From assembly GCA_029931535.1 (NCBI GenBank), contig JAQPZY010001405.1:124001-188000 (forward strand): a DNA stretch of 64,000 bases. Reading direction: 5' to 3'. Below, piece after piece: positions 12,553-25,400 of the stretch. The translations under genes were made by a program, and so were the position numbers. Numbering within the stretch: position 1 is the stretch's first letter; each line of letters starts with the position of its first letter. This DNA is from Margaritifera margaritifera. Taxonomy: Eukaryota > Mollusca > Bivalvia > Unionida > Margaritiferidae. Under the pieces are notes generated by a model that was given only the letters and a program-made list of their open reading frames with translations, did not search any database and was not told where the DNA came from.

Positions 12553-13438
12553 TAAGGGTAATTGTAAAAAGGCGGGTACGACTTTTGCTGGGCATTGATT
12601 GAAGGGTAATTGTAAAAAGGTTAGTACGACTTTTGCTGGGCATTAATTGAAGGGTAATTGTAAAAAGTCTAGTACGACTTTTGCTGGGCATTGATTAAAA
12701 GGTAATTGTAGAAAGTCTAGTACGACTTTTGTTGGGCGTTGATTGAAGGGTAATTGCTAAAAGGTTAGTACGACTTTTGTTGGGGATTGATTGAAGGGTA
12801 ATTGTAAAAAGGTTAGTACGACTTTTGCTGGGCATTGATTGAAGGGTAATTGTAAAAAGGCTAGTACGACTTTTGCTGGGCATCGATTAAAGGGTAATTG
12901 TAAAAAGGTTAGTACGACTTTTGCTGGGCATTGATTGAAGAGTAATTGTAAAAAGGTTAGTACGACTTTTGTTGGGCATTGATTGAAGGGTAATTGTAAA
13001 AAGGTTAGTACGACTTTTGCTGGGCATTGATTGAAGGGTAATTGTTAAAAAGCTAGTACGACTTTTGCTGGGCATTAATTGAAGGGTAATTGTAAAAAGG
13101 CTAGTACGACTTTTGTTGGGCATTGATTGAAGGGTAATTGTAAAAAGGTTAGTACGACTTTTGCTGGGCATCGATTAAAGGGTAATTGTAAAAAGGTTAG
13201 TACGACTTTTGTTGGGCATTGATTGAAGAGTAATTGTAAAAGCCTAGTACGACTTTTGTTGGGCATTGATTGAAGAGTAATTGTAAAAGCCTAGTACGAC
13301 TTTTGCTGGGCATTGATTGAAGGGTAATTGTAAAAAGGCTAGTACGACTTTTGCTGGACATTGATTGAAGGGTAATTGTAAAAAGTCTAGTACGACTTTT
13401 GCTGGGCATTGATTGAAGAGTACTTGTAAAAAGGCTGA
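12553..13438. repeat. 48-bp minisatellite, about 18 copies
   Basis: Units of 48 bp contain gggtaattgtaaaaagg, tagtacgacttttgctggg and cattgattgaa. Two neighbouring copies (about 13215-13300) have a 2-bp deletion, which breaks the frame. The period is 16 codons, so minus-strand frames reading MPSKSRTNLFTITLQS repeats appear in pieces of up to 94 codons; the deletions and lack of context argue against coding. Confidence 0.95.
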
Positions 13439-13914
13439 TTAAAGAAAATGAAATCATAGTTTCATCCCTTCTGGTTATCTTTGATTGCTTATATCATCGG
13501 GATGTAGTCCATATCAGTAAAAATGTTGACATTTTCTATTGAATTACTTTTTAGTGGTCATGGGCGTATTTTATGACATAATCAGTCTTATCTTTATATC
13601 TGAAGCATTATATGTGCTCATACTTTGCTGGAAAATATAATGTGCACAACTTTATGAATACATTTTTAGTTCGTCAATTAAAAACCGATGACACCCCTTT
13701 GCATTTGCTGTGTCTTCTAATCCAGCTATTCTAATAAGGAAAATGTGGCTTTTTATATCGCAACATTTTTCATTTTGATAAGAAAGACCGCATTGTAAAA
13801 AATAGGTATACACTTGAAATAAAATGAGCAACAGAGACATGAGATGCCTTTTAAGACCGGAAAGATGTCAAACTATGTTTCTGGTTCACAATAAGACGCG
13901 TATCGTTATAAGGT
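13439..13914. other. Anonymous AT-rich sequence
   Basis: No feature recognised. Confidence 0.4.
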
Positions 13915-14062
13915 ATCAAAATTGTACGTGAAGTTATTACGTATACAAAAATTGTACGTGAGGTTATTAGGTATAAAAAAATTTACGTGAGGTTATTAGG
14001 TATAAAAAATTGTACGTTAGGTTATTAGGTATAAAAACTGTACGTGAGATTATTAGGTATAA
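13915..14062. repeat. Short tandem repeat, about 30-bp period, 5 copies
   Basis: Units with ttgtacgtgaggttattagg and taaaaaa repeat five times with small length differences. Confidence 0.85.
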
Positions 14063-14554
14063 CACATTCTTTAAATTCATGATTTGAGCAAATTTTAAAG
14101 TATTATGTCTAATATACAATATTTTTTACATTAGGTTTTCGTTCAGCATCAAAAGGTAACATTAAAAAAGTAGAATTCATCTCTAATGTTTTCTCCTCTG
14201 CCTAAAGTATACATTTTATCATTTCTTGGTATTCTTTCCCACCGTCCTTTTTCAACTGGAAATCTCTGATTACTTGTTCGAAATTTTGTAAGAGCTTTAT
14301 GTTGTTTATTTGGCAAAATCAACAGACAATTTTCTAAAATTAAATTAGTTTTAACTATACAATACGAGATTCATTTACGTGAGGATGCGATATCAGTAAG
14401 ATTTGCTTGCAGAGCGGAACTAAACATTTAGGTGTAGGGAAAATTACTTGCCAGATAAAATAGAGTCCTAAATTTTCAGCTGTAGTTTTTGCATCACGAA
14501 ACCATTTATTTTTATAAGAGTCGGTCAAATACTGACTCTATGTCTTAAAAAATA

Positions 14555-15071
14555 TGTAACAGAAAGAAAGTGAAACCAACAATGTAAGTAATATCAACAA
14601 GCAATTTATTTCTCTATAATACAAAGTGAAATTCAAGACATACTTACAATATTGTGAATCAAATTCCAAATAATCCTAAATGTCCTAATCACAAGTAAAA
14701 AAAAAATATAAAATGTTCCGAATGAGTTCCAATAGTCTTGAATGCCCTGATATAACACAATGATACAGTCCAGAATGTCTTGGAATGAGTTCAGAAAAGT
14801 CCAAAGTAAGGTACTAATTCAAAAGTCAATGAGCACTTTTATAATTCCAATGAATATATATTAAATATATAATTCCTCTCGAATTATATCTGATTTCAAC
14901 TGCACAATGTAAAATTTGATCACAAATGGATTCCCACCGACTGATCTAAAACAGGAATGAATTATTTGTTTACCAAATCCCTATTTATACCCATTTTTAT
15001 TTGACCAATATCCTAACAGGATTTTAAGCAATCCAATGAATATGGAAACAAAAACAGTCGAACTGTCAACA
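14555..15071 (-). mobile_element. Possible solo LTR
   Basis: On the minus strand the block starts TGTTGACAG (15071) and ends CTGTTACA (14555), an imperfect short inverted repeat with the TG...CA ends of LTRs. A TATAAATAG box lies 82 bp from the start (14989-14981) and an AATAAA signal about 50 bp before the end (14610-14605), the order expected for U3, R and U5. No second LTR, polypurine tract or gag/pol frame was seen on either side, and no matching 4-6 bp target duplication is evident. Best read as a solo LTR or chance assembly of promoter-like and poly(A) motifs. Confidence 0.35.
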
Positions 15072-15087
15072 AGACTGGTCTTGAACT

Positions 15088-15089
<2 letters not shown>

Positions 15090-15164
<75 letters not shown>

Positions 15165-15194
15165 CATACATACATACATACATACATACATACT
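15090..15194. repeat. (TA)n(CATA)n microsatellite
   Basis: About 72 bp of TA followed by about 33 bp of CATA repeats. Confidence 0.97.
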
Positions 15195-15254
15195 GTACAA
15201 GAATATGTTGATTTTTTTAAAAACAAAACACTAATAATTCTCTAAAACAATTAG

Positions 15255-16000
15255 TGAACAACGACCCAGTTCGCTATATATCATATATAGTGGAGTGCTC
15301 TTTCTTACAAGTAGAACTGAGCTTTACAAAATCAATGTGCACGTTTTCGTTAATATGCAGATTTTGAAAACCCCATATCTCGCATCCATATGTTAAAATA
15401 GACAATATGTTTTGTCCTAATAATTTAAATTTAGAGTCAATTTGTAGGTTTAAGTTCTAAATTACGATTACGCAAAAGAAACATTTTTAGTCGATACATC
15501 TGTAATGCTCTTGAATGCAAATTTTAAGTCTATATTGTTCGAAGAAATCAAACCTTAATATCTATATTCTTTAGCAACCTCAATTACATTTTCATCAAAT
15601 GTGAAGTGATGTCGTTTTTTCTTACTCTTCACGAAAGTAAAAATTTTGGATCAACATTTACAGTTAGATTCTAACCATTAGTATAATAATATTCAGCAAA
15701 ATAATTGATCATATGCTGCACGCCCTGTTCATTGTCAGCTACAAGTATTGTATCATCCGCATATGACAATAGTATATCAAAATATCTTCAAAATGTATTT
15801 ATATTAGATACTTCAAACCAATTACAATTATTATCCTTCATGCATAACTCCAAATCATTCATTACAAACTCTAAAAAGCAATGGTGAAATGTTCTCTTCC
15901 TGACGAACACATATGTCACACAAAAACTGGATTGTATTCATGTCAATAATATCTACACATTTTTTTAGATCTCTCTGGCATCCATTTTGTAATGCTTATC
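15255..16000 (-). pseudogene. LINE reverse transcriptase fragment, minus strand
   Basis: On the minus strand, reading from about 15930 downwards with several frame changes, one finds the RT motif VRQEENISPLLF (RT domain 4, normally VRQGENLSPLLF) and then the catalytic box YADD at 15763-15752 in the context LLSYADDTILVADN. Further on, near 15400-15370, comes TYGCEIWGF, typical of the region after the RT thumb in this LINE group, and then HSTIYDI towards 15275. These motifs keep the right order and rough spacing, so RT identity is secure although stops and frameshifts make it inactive. It belongs with the family of the large plus-strand LINE at 31.4-35.9 kb. Both the 5' part and the 3' end are missing. 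Confidence 0.85.
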
Positions 16001-17675
16001 GATTCCCATAACCCTTTACTGCGCATCAGTTTGGCGGTTGAAGTACCTAATTTGCACAGGAATTTATCCATTAACTAAGTAATTTGGCATCCCATTTGAG
16101 TTTACTTCTTGTACAAAAATAATTTTCCTTATGGTGGGAAATTTGTTGTGGATGCTGGATGGATATTGGGTATGCTCTTTTTTAGCATGCATGGGATGAA
16201 ACAGACTTGAATTAGTAAATATCACGACAAAACTACATAAATGCAGAAATGATATCTCCCGATTGCACAGACAAGAGAAGTGTCTTTCTTCTTTCTCAAG
16301 GTTTTCAAATTGGATTGTTTCAAATTACTTTTATGTATTACATATTTTATTATTTATTTATTTCGTATTATATATTTTATTATATTTTATGGATTATGTT
16401 CTGTAGATCTAAAAATATTTTTTTATGTTAAGCAAGATTATGAAACTGGAACTTAAATAATATAGTGTCATAACCTCACTATATTTTTTCTAGTAGTATG
16501 ATCATTGTTGTTATTGAATAAGTTATTCAAAGGCCAATATCAAAATAATTTATCACTTCACTGTATCCCTTATTCAGTTTTAGCTTAGTTTTATCCTTTA
16601 ATTAATTTTCTATACCATTAAAGGTTGTCTCGTTCTCGAAATCTTATAACCTGTCAATCATCCAACTCTCTCATTATTAAAGCTAAATCCAACTCAAAAT
16701 ATGTTCTTGGGATCAGTATTTAAATTTGCTACAGATTAAAATAACTGTTTTAGAAGATCTTTGAAAAAAACTGGGGGTAAAAATCCAAACGAGCATGAAA
16801 TCAGTATTGATTTGCAGTCTATATGTAACGATTTTAATGGGTTTCGGGAATATGAAATGTTCGGTTCACTCATTAATGGTTTCTAGACTATCGTGCATCA
16901 ACTTTCTCTGAAATTCAACAAATAATAAAATATAATGATTTAAAAAGGACATGTGACATTCAATAAAGATTTAATAGTTTCGAAACACGTGTGTCTAACG
17001 ACAAATCCTTACTTTGACAGCAATAAAAAATACACTATCAATTAGCGGAGTTGAGCTATGTGACTAATTGTTTTTCCTTCTATCTAAAATTAGACGAATA
17101 TTCAAGGACTTCATTTGTATGTTTTTCGTACCATTTGGTATAAAAATTAGCAACTAAATGTTCTTAAAATATCGACAATGGATATTTAAAACAAATCTTG
17201 GTCATACCTTTTTGCTGAAATGACGGATATAAGCCTAAGCAGTGAACGCATGTCAGTAAGGTATTTTTAGCGGATGGCCTCGTTCAAAAGTTCGACATTT
17301 GTTCTAATCATCCTCTATTTTGGTGAAACCTTGATAACGATTAACTGCTGGTTCAAAGAACGGCATATTCCAGTATGTATTATCAAAAAATCATATTCCG
17401 GTATGTATTATCAAAAAGTCTTTAAACTGAAATATTACACATTTTCAAATGATTTCACGTCGCAACTGCAGAGCACATGGTTACAAATGGCGGACACGCT
17501 GTTACATCGAACGGATGATAGTAGATTGGACTGAGCAGTTGCTTTAGCGATTAAACTAAGAATTTACTTCATATTTACTTTTTTAAAATTCATTTTATCA
17601 GCCGTATAAGTGATAGTTATGGGGGGAAAGACTTTTGTTGGTAGTACTGGGTATCTTAATCATGTGTGTCATGAA
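16001..17675. other. Unassigned AT-rich stretch
   Basis: May include decayed upstream RT sequence of the preceding LINE near 16000-16080, unreadable by eye. A short direct repeat (ccagtatgtattatcaaaaa, twice, slightly altered) lies at 17369-17420. No gene recognised. Confidence 0.35.
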
Positions 17676-17778
17676 AGGCGTCAAATGGCGTCATTGCGCA
17701 GTAAAGTGGTTGGCGTCAAATGGCGCCATTGTGCACTAAAGTAGTTGGCGTCAAATGGTGTCATTGTGCAGTAAAGAA
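17676..17778. repeat. About 35-bp tandem repeat, 3 copies
   Basis: Units beginning ggcgtcaaatggcgtcatt and ending cagtaaag, repeated three times with a few substitutions. GC-richer than the flanks. Confidence 0.85.
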
Positions 17779-18110
17779 TTAAGAGAAACTGCTGCATCAA
17801 TATTTGTTTATTATAAATAAAGCATTATTTACATCAGACAAAAAATGAAAATTTTATATAGACAATTTTTGTATCAAAGTTAATCCAAATGTAGATGATA
17901 TGAGATAATTAACAACGCTTACAGCCTTAGTCATACATTTTCCAATTCCTCTATCACTGCCAATTCTTCCATTATATATATAGATATTATTATTTGTACA
18001 TATCTCTAGTATTTTTTTCAAATTAATTCATGGTTCTATCAGGACTTGATTGTCTAAGAAGAAATTTGTAAACGTTGAGGATTATTGCAATCATTCAGCA
18101 ATGAGTTAGC
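17779..18110. other. Anonymous AT-rich sequence
   Basis: No feature recognised. Confidence 0.4.
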
Positions 18111-18210
18111 AATGTAATTACTTTCAGTAGTATCTAAGATAACAATGTAATTACTTCCAGTAGTATCTAAGATAACAATGTAATTACTTCCAGTAGTATC
18201 TAAGATATGT
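18111..18210. repeat. 33-bp tandem repeat, 3 copies
   Basis: Three units containing caatgtaattacttccagta and gtatctaagat, nearly identical. They lie just upstream of a LINE fragment. Confidence 0.9.
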
Positions 18211-18224
18211 GCTTGTTTAGCATT

Positions 18225-18650
18225 TCTTAACTCCAAAATCAGGAACTACCTTTTACAATTGTTTCATGTTATCCCATTTGGATTATTGTTCCAATGTTTA
18301 GGACGTTGCTCATCTTATCTTTTAAAATCGCTGTGAACGCCTGCAGATGAATGCGTCAGAACTGTATTCTATGAAAACTATTCAATATCCGGTGAATCTT
18401 TATTTTAAAAAATACAAATGGTTATCTTTTAAAAATAGAGTGAAGTACAGTGAATCAGTCCTCATGTGCAAAGTTCAAAACAACCTGCCACCAGATTATC
18501 TGAATACATTTACTCCAGTCTCAGAAGCTCGTAGTCGAATCACGCGATCTTCTACTAAAAATAAACTAAGTATCCCTAACTACAAGACTGCAATGTCTAA
18601 AAGGAGTTTTACATACAATGGTGTTTTAATATGGCATCTCGATACTCTAG
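18225..18650 (+). pseudogene. LINE ORF2 C-terminal fragment
   Basis: The plus strand is open from 18347 and reads as the region after the RT of CR1/Jockey-type LINEs. Landmarks are W-SFKNRVKYSESVLMCKV (positions about 18420-18470), NNLPPDYL, then RSRITRSSTKNKL, a proline-containing segment, and KRSFTYNGVLIWHL near the end. The family normally shows 'W.P...R..y......k...g..P.YL......s....tRs....l..p......srsF...a...WN.LP', so the Trp that precedes Asn-Xaa-Leu-Pro is visible here as IWHLDTL. The open frame continuing past 18650 is an artefact, because from there on the minus strand encodes a different LINE segment. 5' part and 3' UTR are missing. Confidence 0.8.
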
Positions 18651-19545
18651 TAACAAAATCCTTCTGTTTATCCATAACAATATTTGAAAATTGTTCGGTA
18701 ACTCTGAAAGGCTGTTCCTTAAATTTCTTGTGGGCTGCCAGCCTAACCATTTTCCGATGTTTGAAACTGGACAATTTGGCCACAATAGGTTGAGGTTCTG
18801 CCGTCTCGGTCTTTCATCGTTTAGTTGAATTATACGGACACGCTCAAAACTGCTATTGGTATCAAACCTCCAACTTAAGACAAACAATTCTCTCGACACT
18901 TCCTAGCAATCCTTCTCCTCCGACTCTGTCTCTACTATGCCCAAAAACACGAGAGGGTCCCCTCATTCTGTGACAATTTAGATGACTAACAGTTTCTCTT
19001 AAGGTTTTTTTTCAGTCAAGACAGTTCAGCCTTTTGTCTATATTTTCTTGCCTCATATCGACGGCTTTCTTTGTTTCAGTTTTCTTGTCATAGCCATTGT
19101 TCAAACATTGCAAGGATTTTTTAAATTTGTGTACTGATTTATAACTTCAGACACTTTCCATTCAAGATCCTTACATTGGCTACCTTTTCAGCAACAATAT
19201 ATAGCTTTTTGTTGATGTCCACGATACTTCTCGGAGTAGGCGCAGAATGGATCATAAGATTTATGCTGGGGGAAAATCCTTCTGACCTCAAGAAGGTTGG
19301 AGGAGTAGGGTGCAAGACAAAAGGGATCATTCATATTTTGACTATTCTGGTTACATTGAGAATAACCGTCTCACTATGATCTAAGCGAGTTTGACTCACA
19401 AGCGGATTCACTGACTGAGTGACGGATGAATGCACGTTGTTTACCGCACGTGTTATTTGCTTCTGACATCTCAGCCGTTGTCTCACGATCTTTTCTCTTT
19501 TTCGCTCTGTTTTCTAATATTTTTCTTACCTGAATCAGAATTCAT
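18651..19545 (-). pseudogene. LINE ORF1 pseudogene, minus strand
   Basis: On the minus strand a Met codon at 19545 starts a lysine-rich reading (MNSDSGKKNIRKQSEKEKRS) that soon meets stops. Around 19245-19040 there is a coiled-coil-like heptad region including IVDINKKLYIVAEKVANV and later TNL and KKTETKKAVDMRQENIDKRL in another frame. Near 18790-18650 the C-terminal RNA-binding part reads AKLSSFKHRKMVRLAAHKKF and RVTEQFSNIVMDKQKDF, which resembles the L1-type ORF1p ending ('V.F....dre.v...ak.L.gt...v.eqfp.e...rRk'). ORF1p binds LINE RNA as a trimeric chaperone. Frameshifts and stops show it is dead. It abuts the oppositely oriented ORF2 fragment at about 18650. Confidence 0.7.
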
Positions 19546-19898
19546 CTGGCTTACAACACAAACTGGACAAAAAGAAGTCTTTACAGAGCACAATTTGACA
19601 AATTGAGAGCACAATTAAAAACAATCCACTTGCAAAACCCAAGCACAATCGAAATAAAAGCTCAGATTAATGTAAACAACACATCTATTGTTGAATTTAT
19701 GAGCGTCACAAGGCTTGATTTTGAATAGTCTCGCCCCCCTCATGTTACTGCAAAAGATAATAGCATGATTTCTTACCTGAGACCTTAGCCTGCTCTCCTT
19801 TTAGAATAGGCCTAATCCAGACCAAAATAATACCCCCCAAAAAAGAAGAATATAAACAGTGCGCGTTTACAATATACGACCTATATCTGAAACGTTAG
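19546..19898. other. Possible LINE 5' UTR and unassigned sequence
   Basis: Sits upstream of the minus-strand ORF1 and may be its 5' UTR. A short C-run and A-rich patches are the only landmarks. Confidence 0.35.
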
Positions 19899-21515
19899 CC
19901 TAAATTAAACATATATAATCCTCAATGAAACATATTTAATCCTAAATTAAATATATATAATCCCAAATGAAACACATTTAATCCTAAATGAAACATATTC
20001 AATCCCAAATGAAACATATTTAATCCCAAATGAAATATATTTAATCCAAATGAAACATATTTAATCCTAAATGAAACACATTTAATGATAAATGAAACAT
20101 ATTTAATCCTAAATGAAACATATTTAACCCTAAAACATATTTAATTCTAAATGAAACATATTCAATCCTAAAAGAAACATATTTAATCCTAAATGAAACA
20201 CATTTAATCCTTAATGAAACATATTTAATCCCAAATTAAACATATTTAATCCTAAATGAAACATATTTAATCCTAAATTAAACATATTTAATCCTAAAAT
20301 ATATTTAATCCTAAAAAAACATATTTAATCCTAAATGAAACGTATTTAGTCCTAATTGAAACATATTTAATCCTAAAACATATTTAATCCTAAATGAAAC
20401 ACATTTTAATCCTTAATTAAACATATTTAATCCTAAATGAAACATATTTAATCCTAAAACATATTTAATCCTAAATGAAACATATTTAATCCTAAATGAA
20501 ACATATTTAATCCTAAATGAAACATATTTCATCCCAAATGTAACATATTTAATCCTAAATTACATTTAATCCTAAATGAAACATATATAATCCTAAGTTA
20601 AACATATTTAATCCTAAATGAAACATATTTAATCCTAAAAAAAACATATTTAATCCTAAATGAAACATATTTTATCATAAATGAAACAGATTTAATCCTA
20701 AATGAAACATATTTAATCCTAAATGAAACATATTTAATCCTAAAACATATTTAATCCTAAATAAAACATATTTTATCCTAAATGAAACATATTTAATCCT
20801 AAATGAAACATATTTAATCCTAAATTAAACATATTTATCCTAAAACATATTTAATCCTGAAAGAAACATATTTAATCCTAAATGAAACATATTTAATCCT
20901 AAATGAAACACATTTAATCCTAAACGAAACATATTTAATACTAAATTAAACATATTTAATCCTAAATGAAACACATTTAATCCTAAATGAAACATATTTA
21001 ATCCTAAATCATATTTAATCCTAAAAGAAACATTATGAATCCTAAATGAAACATATTTAATCCTAAATGAAACATATTTAATCCTAAAAGAAACATATTT
21101 AATCCTAAATGAAACACATTTAATGCTAAATGAAACATATTTAATCCTAAATGAAACACATTTGATTCTAAACGAAACATATATAATACTAAATGAAACA
21201 TATTTAATCCCAAATTAAACATATTTAATCCTAAATTAAACATATTTAATCCTAAATTAAACATATTTAATCCTAAATGAAACATATTTAATCCTAAATT
21301 AAACATATTTAATCCTAAAACATATTTAATCCTAAATGAAACATATTTAATCCTAAATGAAACACATTTAATCCTAAATTAAACATATTTAATCCTAAAT
21401 TAAACATATTTAATCCTAAAACATATTTAATCCTAAATGAAACATATTTAATCCTAAAAGAAACATATTAAATCCTAAATTAAACATATTTAATCCTAAA
21501 TTAAGCATATTTAAT
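19899..21515. repeat. 21-bp minisatellite, about 78 copies
   Basis: A 1.6-kb array of aaacatatttaatcctaaat-type units (usual period 21 bp), with recurrent shorter variants that lack the gaa or tta step (taaaacatatttaatcc, about 15 bp). Variants with acacattt, ccca or taaat tta alternate along the array. Minus-strand frames of repeated MFNLGLN arise from the 7-codon period and are interrupted by the length variants, so they are not treated as genes. Confidence 0.97.
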
Positions 21516-22425
21516 TCGCATGCCTATCGTTCAGTCTCTTTACAAGTCTTGAAGTTGGGCCATATAAAGATCCACACATGAATCATAAATCAAAAGGATG
21601 AATTGAGCATGGCGTGAGGGAGGAGAGGGGAAGGTGCTCTGCCCCCACCACTACCACCACCACCGATAGGGCCATCACATTTCTTTTATATATGTAAAGT
21701 CCAAAACATAATAAGCAATGTATCCCAGCATGTTAAAGTACTACTATCCACTGAAATGGCTGCTGGGAAAATTCTAATGCCTATATAAAAACACATACCA
21801 TGAAAATTGCAAGTCCCGTATATTAAAACGTTCAAAAAGTTAAAGTTGTCACCGTGCTTTTAATATTCATCGAAAAACGGCATTAAGATAGATAGAGAGA
21901 TAGATAGATACCCATATTCACTGACATAATACTATAATATGGAGATGTACTTTTTAAAAGTTGATGAATATTAAATTTGATGGTTCAAATATAGAAGGTT
22001 TCACAATCTCAGAAGGAGTGAATTTGGGAGTGACTTTTTGTTGCAATTCATTAATGAGGAAACACACACTCCTTAGTTTTTCTTTCCAAACAATGATAAT
22101 TTGCTTTTATTTCATGTAATCATTTCGATATGAAGGTTTCTCTGTACCAGGATGTCCTGTTTGATGCCAGGGGTCCATGATAAACACTCTTACCAGAAGC
22201 CAGTTTTCAATTATATATTTGAGATCATTAAATATCATTCCGTGGCCTTAGTGACAGACAAGGATCAAATTATATTTGAATTCCCTGTCACACAATGAAT
22301 CTGTTGCATTCTCATACCTCACCTGACAATTTTTTTGGATAATTTCAATAACATATAAACATCACTCCTGAATTCTTTCATTAGTATTTCCTGTCACGAA
22401 TATTGCGACAAAGAATGAAGGAAAC
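21516..22425. other. Unassigned stretch
   Basis: Contains a CCA-rich trinucleotide patch at 21642-21663 and a short (GATA)n at about 21887-21910. No gene recognised. Confidence 0.4.
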
Positions 22426-22487
22426 GAAAGTCATGACTTTTACTGAATCCCAAACGAAAGTCATGACTTTTACTGAATCCCAAACTG
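22426..22487. repeat. 31-bp direct duplication
   Basis: Two adjacent identical copies beginning cgaaagtcatgactttta. The inner agtcatgact is palindromic. Confidence 0.9.
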
Positions 22488-25400
22488 CTTTCTACGCAGC
22501 AAACAAACACAGTATGATAGGGTCGTATATTTTTCCAGCAAAACTCATTTATCGCTGCATTTAAAAAGGCTATTTTCAAAATTTTTATAAATAGTTTTGA
22601 CCGAAGTTGAAATGTAGCTTTTTTGCGCTTGTTTGTTTAAAACTGCAAGTTTATCTTGTCTTTTGCGGCTAGTCGAACATATATAATAAATTACAAAGTT
22701 GAAACATTTATAATGTATTTGATAGGTCATAAAAATCAAATTTTAACAGGATATTTGAATTTCCTGACTTGGCTTTCAATCATAATTGTGTTTGCACTGT
22801 TAAACATCTAGGCGAGACCAAAGTGCAATGCAGCGATCTTCCAAGCCGCACGTACATCGGGCGAGACTACAAAATCCAATAATACAAACACTATAATTTA
22901 TTAATGATATACTCCAATTTATTAAATAATAAGTCATATGTAAATTTGTTCTACAAAAATTAAAAAGAAAACAAATATTCTTGTTTCTTTCAGTTCTGTT
23001 TTTCACAGAATCGCACATAGGTTCAATGCATGACATGACGTGATTTTACATACTCTCGTGTCCAGACGTAGAACTACTCGTGTCTAGACGCGGGATTACT
23101 GGTCTCCAGACGTAGGATTACTCGTGTAGGTTTATGAATAATAAACAATGTTTGTCAACTTTTTCTGGAATGAAGATGGTGAGGAGTCCATAAATTAATT
23201 GCTTTTTCATTCATGAGGAGTTCTGTACTTTGCACCTTCATCGTATGTTTTAATTATAAGGGATGTATGGGAAAGAAATGAATCTGCAACTTTTATAAAG
23301 CATTGTTGAAATACATTAAAGATACACCCAATAGGTGCATATGATTTTGTGGTAAGTTATTGGCTTGCATCTTTTCAGATACACAGTCAACACCTTGTTT
23401 TGGTTGAGCAGAACCCGATGTAAATTATGAAGTTTTTAATTTTCTCAAAATCTCCAACATCCGAGTCCACCTTACTGAGATGGACCCAGATATCAAGAAT
23501 TCTGAGGCCTTCAGACTAGCCTGATCAGGAAGCCATCTGTATAGTGGACAGCTTCCTGACAAAACTATTTGTATTGTATGTGGTAAGTTACTTCAATCTT
23601 TTTATAGAACGGGGATGGTACTCAATCGTTGTATCGTAAAAGTAAAAAAGGCTTATAGACCAGGAAGAAGTAAGAAATAAGGAATGCTGATTCTGAGTGT
23701 CAAAACAAACGCATTTATTTAACGCAAAGATGCGGCGGGGGCGGGGAGTGGGGATCCTGCTGCAGGGCAGCAAATCTTGCAATCAATATTCAATATAACA
23801 TGTATTCAGCGTGTCAACGGCTGTATGTATCGCAAATTCGCAAAAGCGTGGTGTTCTTATCACTTCAAAACTCTTTGGCATGTCATTTAGGATGCATCTG
23901 GCATATGGAAGAGAAAGGGCAACAACTCGTAACAGAACCAGACAATCGCATTATGTACCACTTTGCGTTTAATATCAGTGATTGTTCTATCAATGTCTTT
24001 AAAGCTACACGAAAATATAAATTTGCTTTCATAACGTACGTGAAATGATCATCTGGAAATATTTCCCAGCCCTTAAATTTGTTCCTATTTTCTCTTTATG
24101 ACATTAGAACGTTTTATCAGAAACCAACGATCCATTGTTATGTATAGGTTCATTTCGCCAGTAGTGTTTCCTAATACATCCGTATATCATCTAGCCGAAT
24201 AGGCATTGTGATAGGAGTCTTCGAGTATCATATGGCGTGTTTCAGTAAGAACTTTCTCTAATGTTTGTAACTTCACGATGAATGCATACTGTATAAGGTG
24301 TGGCACGTGTTTAGAGCAAATGCATCAAACATAAAAACGTGCGATGGTATTTATGGTATGGCTTACGTTACATAGTTCGTGATAACCGGTACCTTTCACG
24401 GTTTAGGTTTAGACCGGACAGAATATAATATTACTGCACAGGAATGGTTAATCATGAAAAAGATTATTGAGTCTGCATCTGCCCCCACGCCATGTTTGGA
24501 CCTGCAAGTGAAAATATTTTTCTTATTTCTTAAGAATACAAAGAAAGGAGCAATGTAACCAAATATAATGCAGAACATCAGTGAGAAATTGTGGTTATGT
24601 TATTTCTAAGACTGCATATTACGTTATTGTTAAAATATGTCTTGACACATGTTTTTCTACTAAAAATGCCGCGGTTGAATCTCTTTTTCGTTCCGGTCTA
24701 AATTACGACTTTTTCCTACTATTTCCGCTATTGTATTCTGGTATGCATAAAGAGGGAAAGACAAAACCTGATCACATTCTCTTCTATTTTACTGCTGGAT
24801 GTTTAACACCGTCATATACATGCATTTTCTGGCAATGCCTTTTGGTTAAGAAATAAACAGTATGAAAAAGCCGTTTATGTCCTCTCAATTTTTCGCAGGG
24901 GCAAATAATGTTACACATGTATGTACGTCCAGTTCCTTCTCGTCACGTCCCAAGCCGTCAGTCACGAAATTTGTTTCTGTTAAATAAAATAAAAATATCG
25001 ATTTAACAGTAAATAAACTTCATAAAGGTCGTAGATTATTATTCTTGGATAACATCGAAAGAATGAGATATAACGCATCATTGTTACTTGTTTAATTTTT
25101 TCCCCACTACAAAGATTTAGTTTTGAACTGCACAGACCTGACTCATTTCTCTTCCTATGTATTCTCATAATGTTTTCAGCCCTAAACTCGTGCTCAGGTA
25201 CAACACGAACACTTTGATATCCTCTATCTTCCTTCAAAATAAAGTTACATTAAAAAACTGACAGTTTTTTTTCTGGTTTTGTTTGGTCAGTGACAATGCA
25301 TATTTTAACTGAATATTTAAATTCGTCCACAAAAAGAAAAACATTTGTTTTTAAATACACGATTCTTTCACAACAGCGAAAAATGTACATCTTGGCCAAT

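Noticed and set aside
12695..13457. Minus-strand frames repeating MPSKSRTNLFTITLQS
   Set aside because: Product of a 48-bp tandem repeat whose units include 2-bp deletions that break the frame.
18347..18793. Single 148-codon protein on the plus strand
   Set aside because: Only the first two thirds match a LINE C-terminus; the last part is the reverse strand of a LINE ORF1 segment, so it is a chimeric frame.
21004..21306. Minus-strand 100-codon frame of MFNLGLN repeats
   Set aside because: Explained by the 21-bp minisatellite period.
23800..24048. 82-codon plus-strand frame with CpG-bearing sequence
   Set aside because: No recognisable domain, signal peptide or splice sites; kept out for lack of support.
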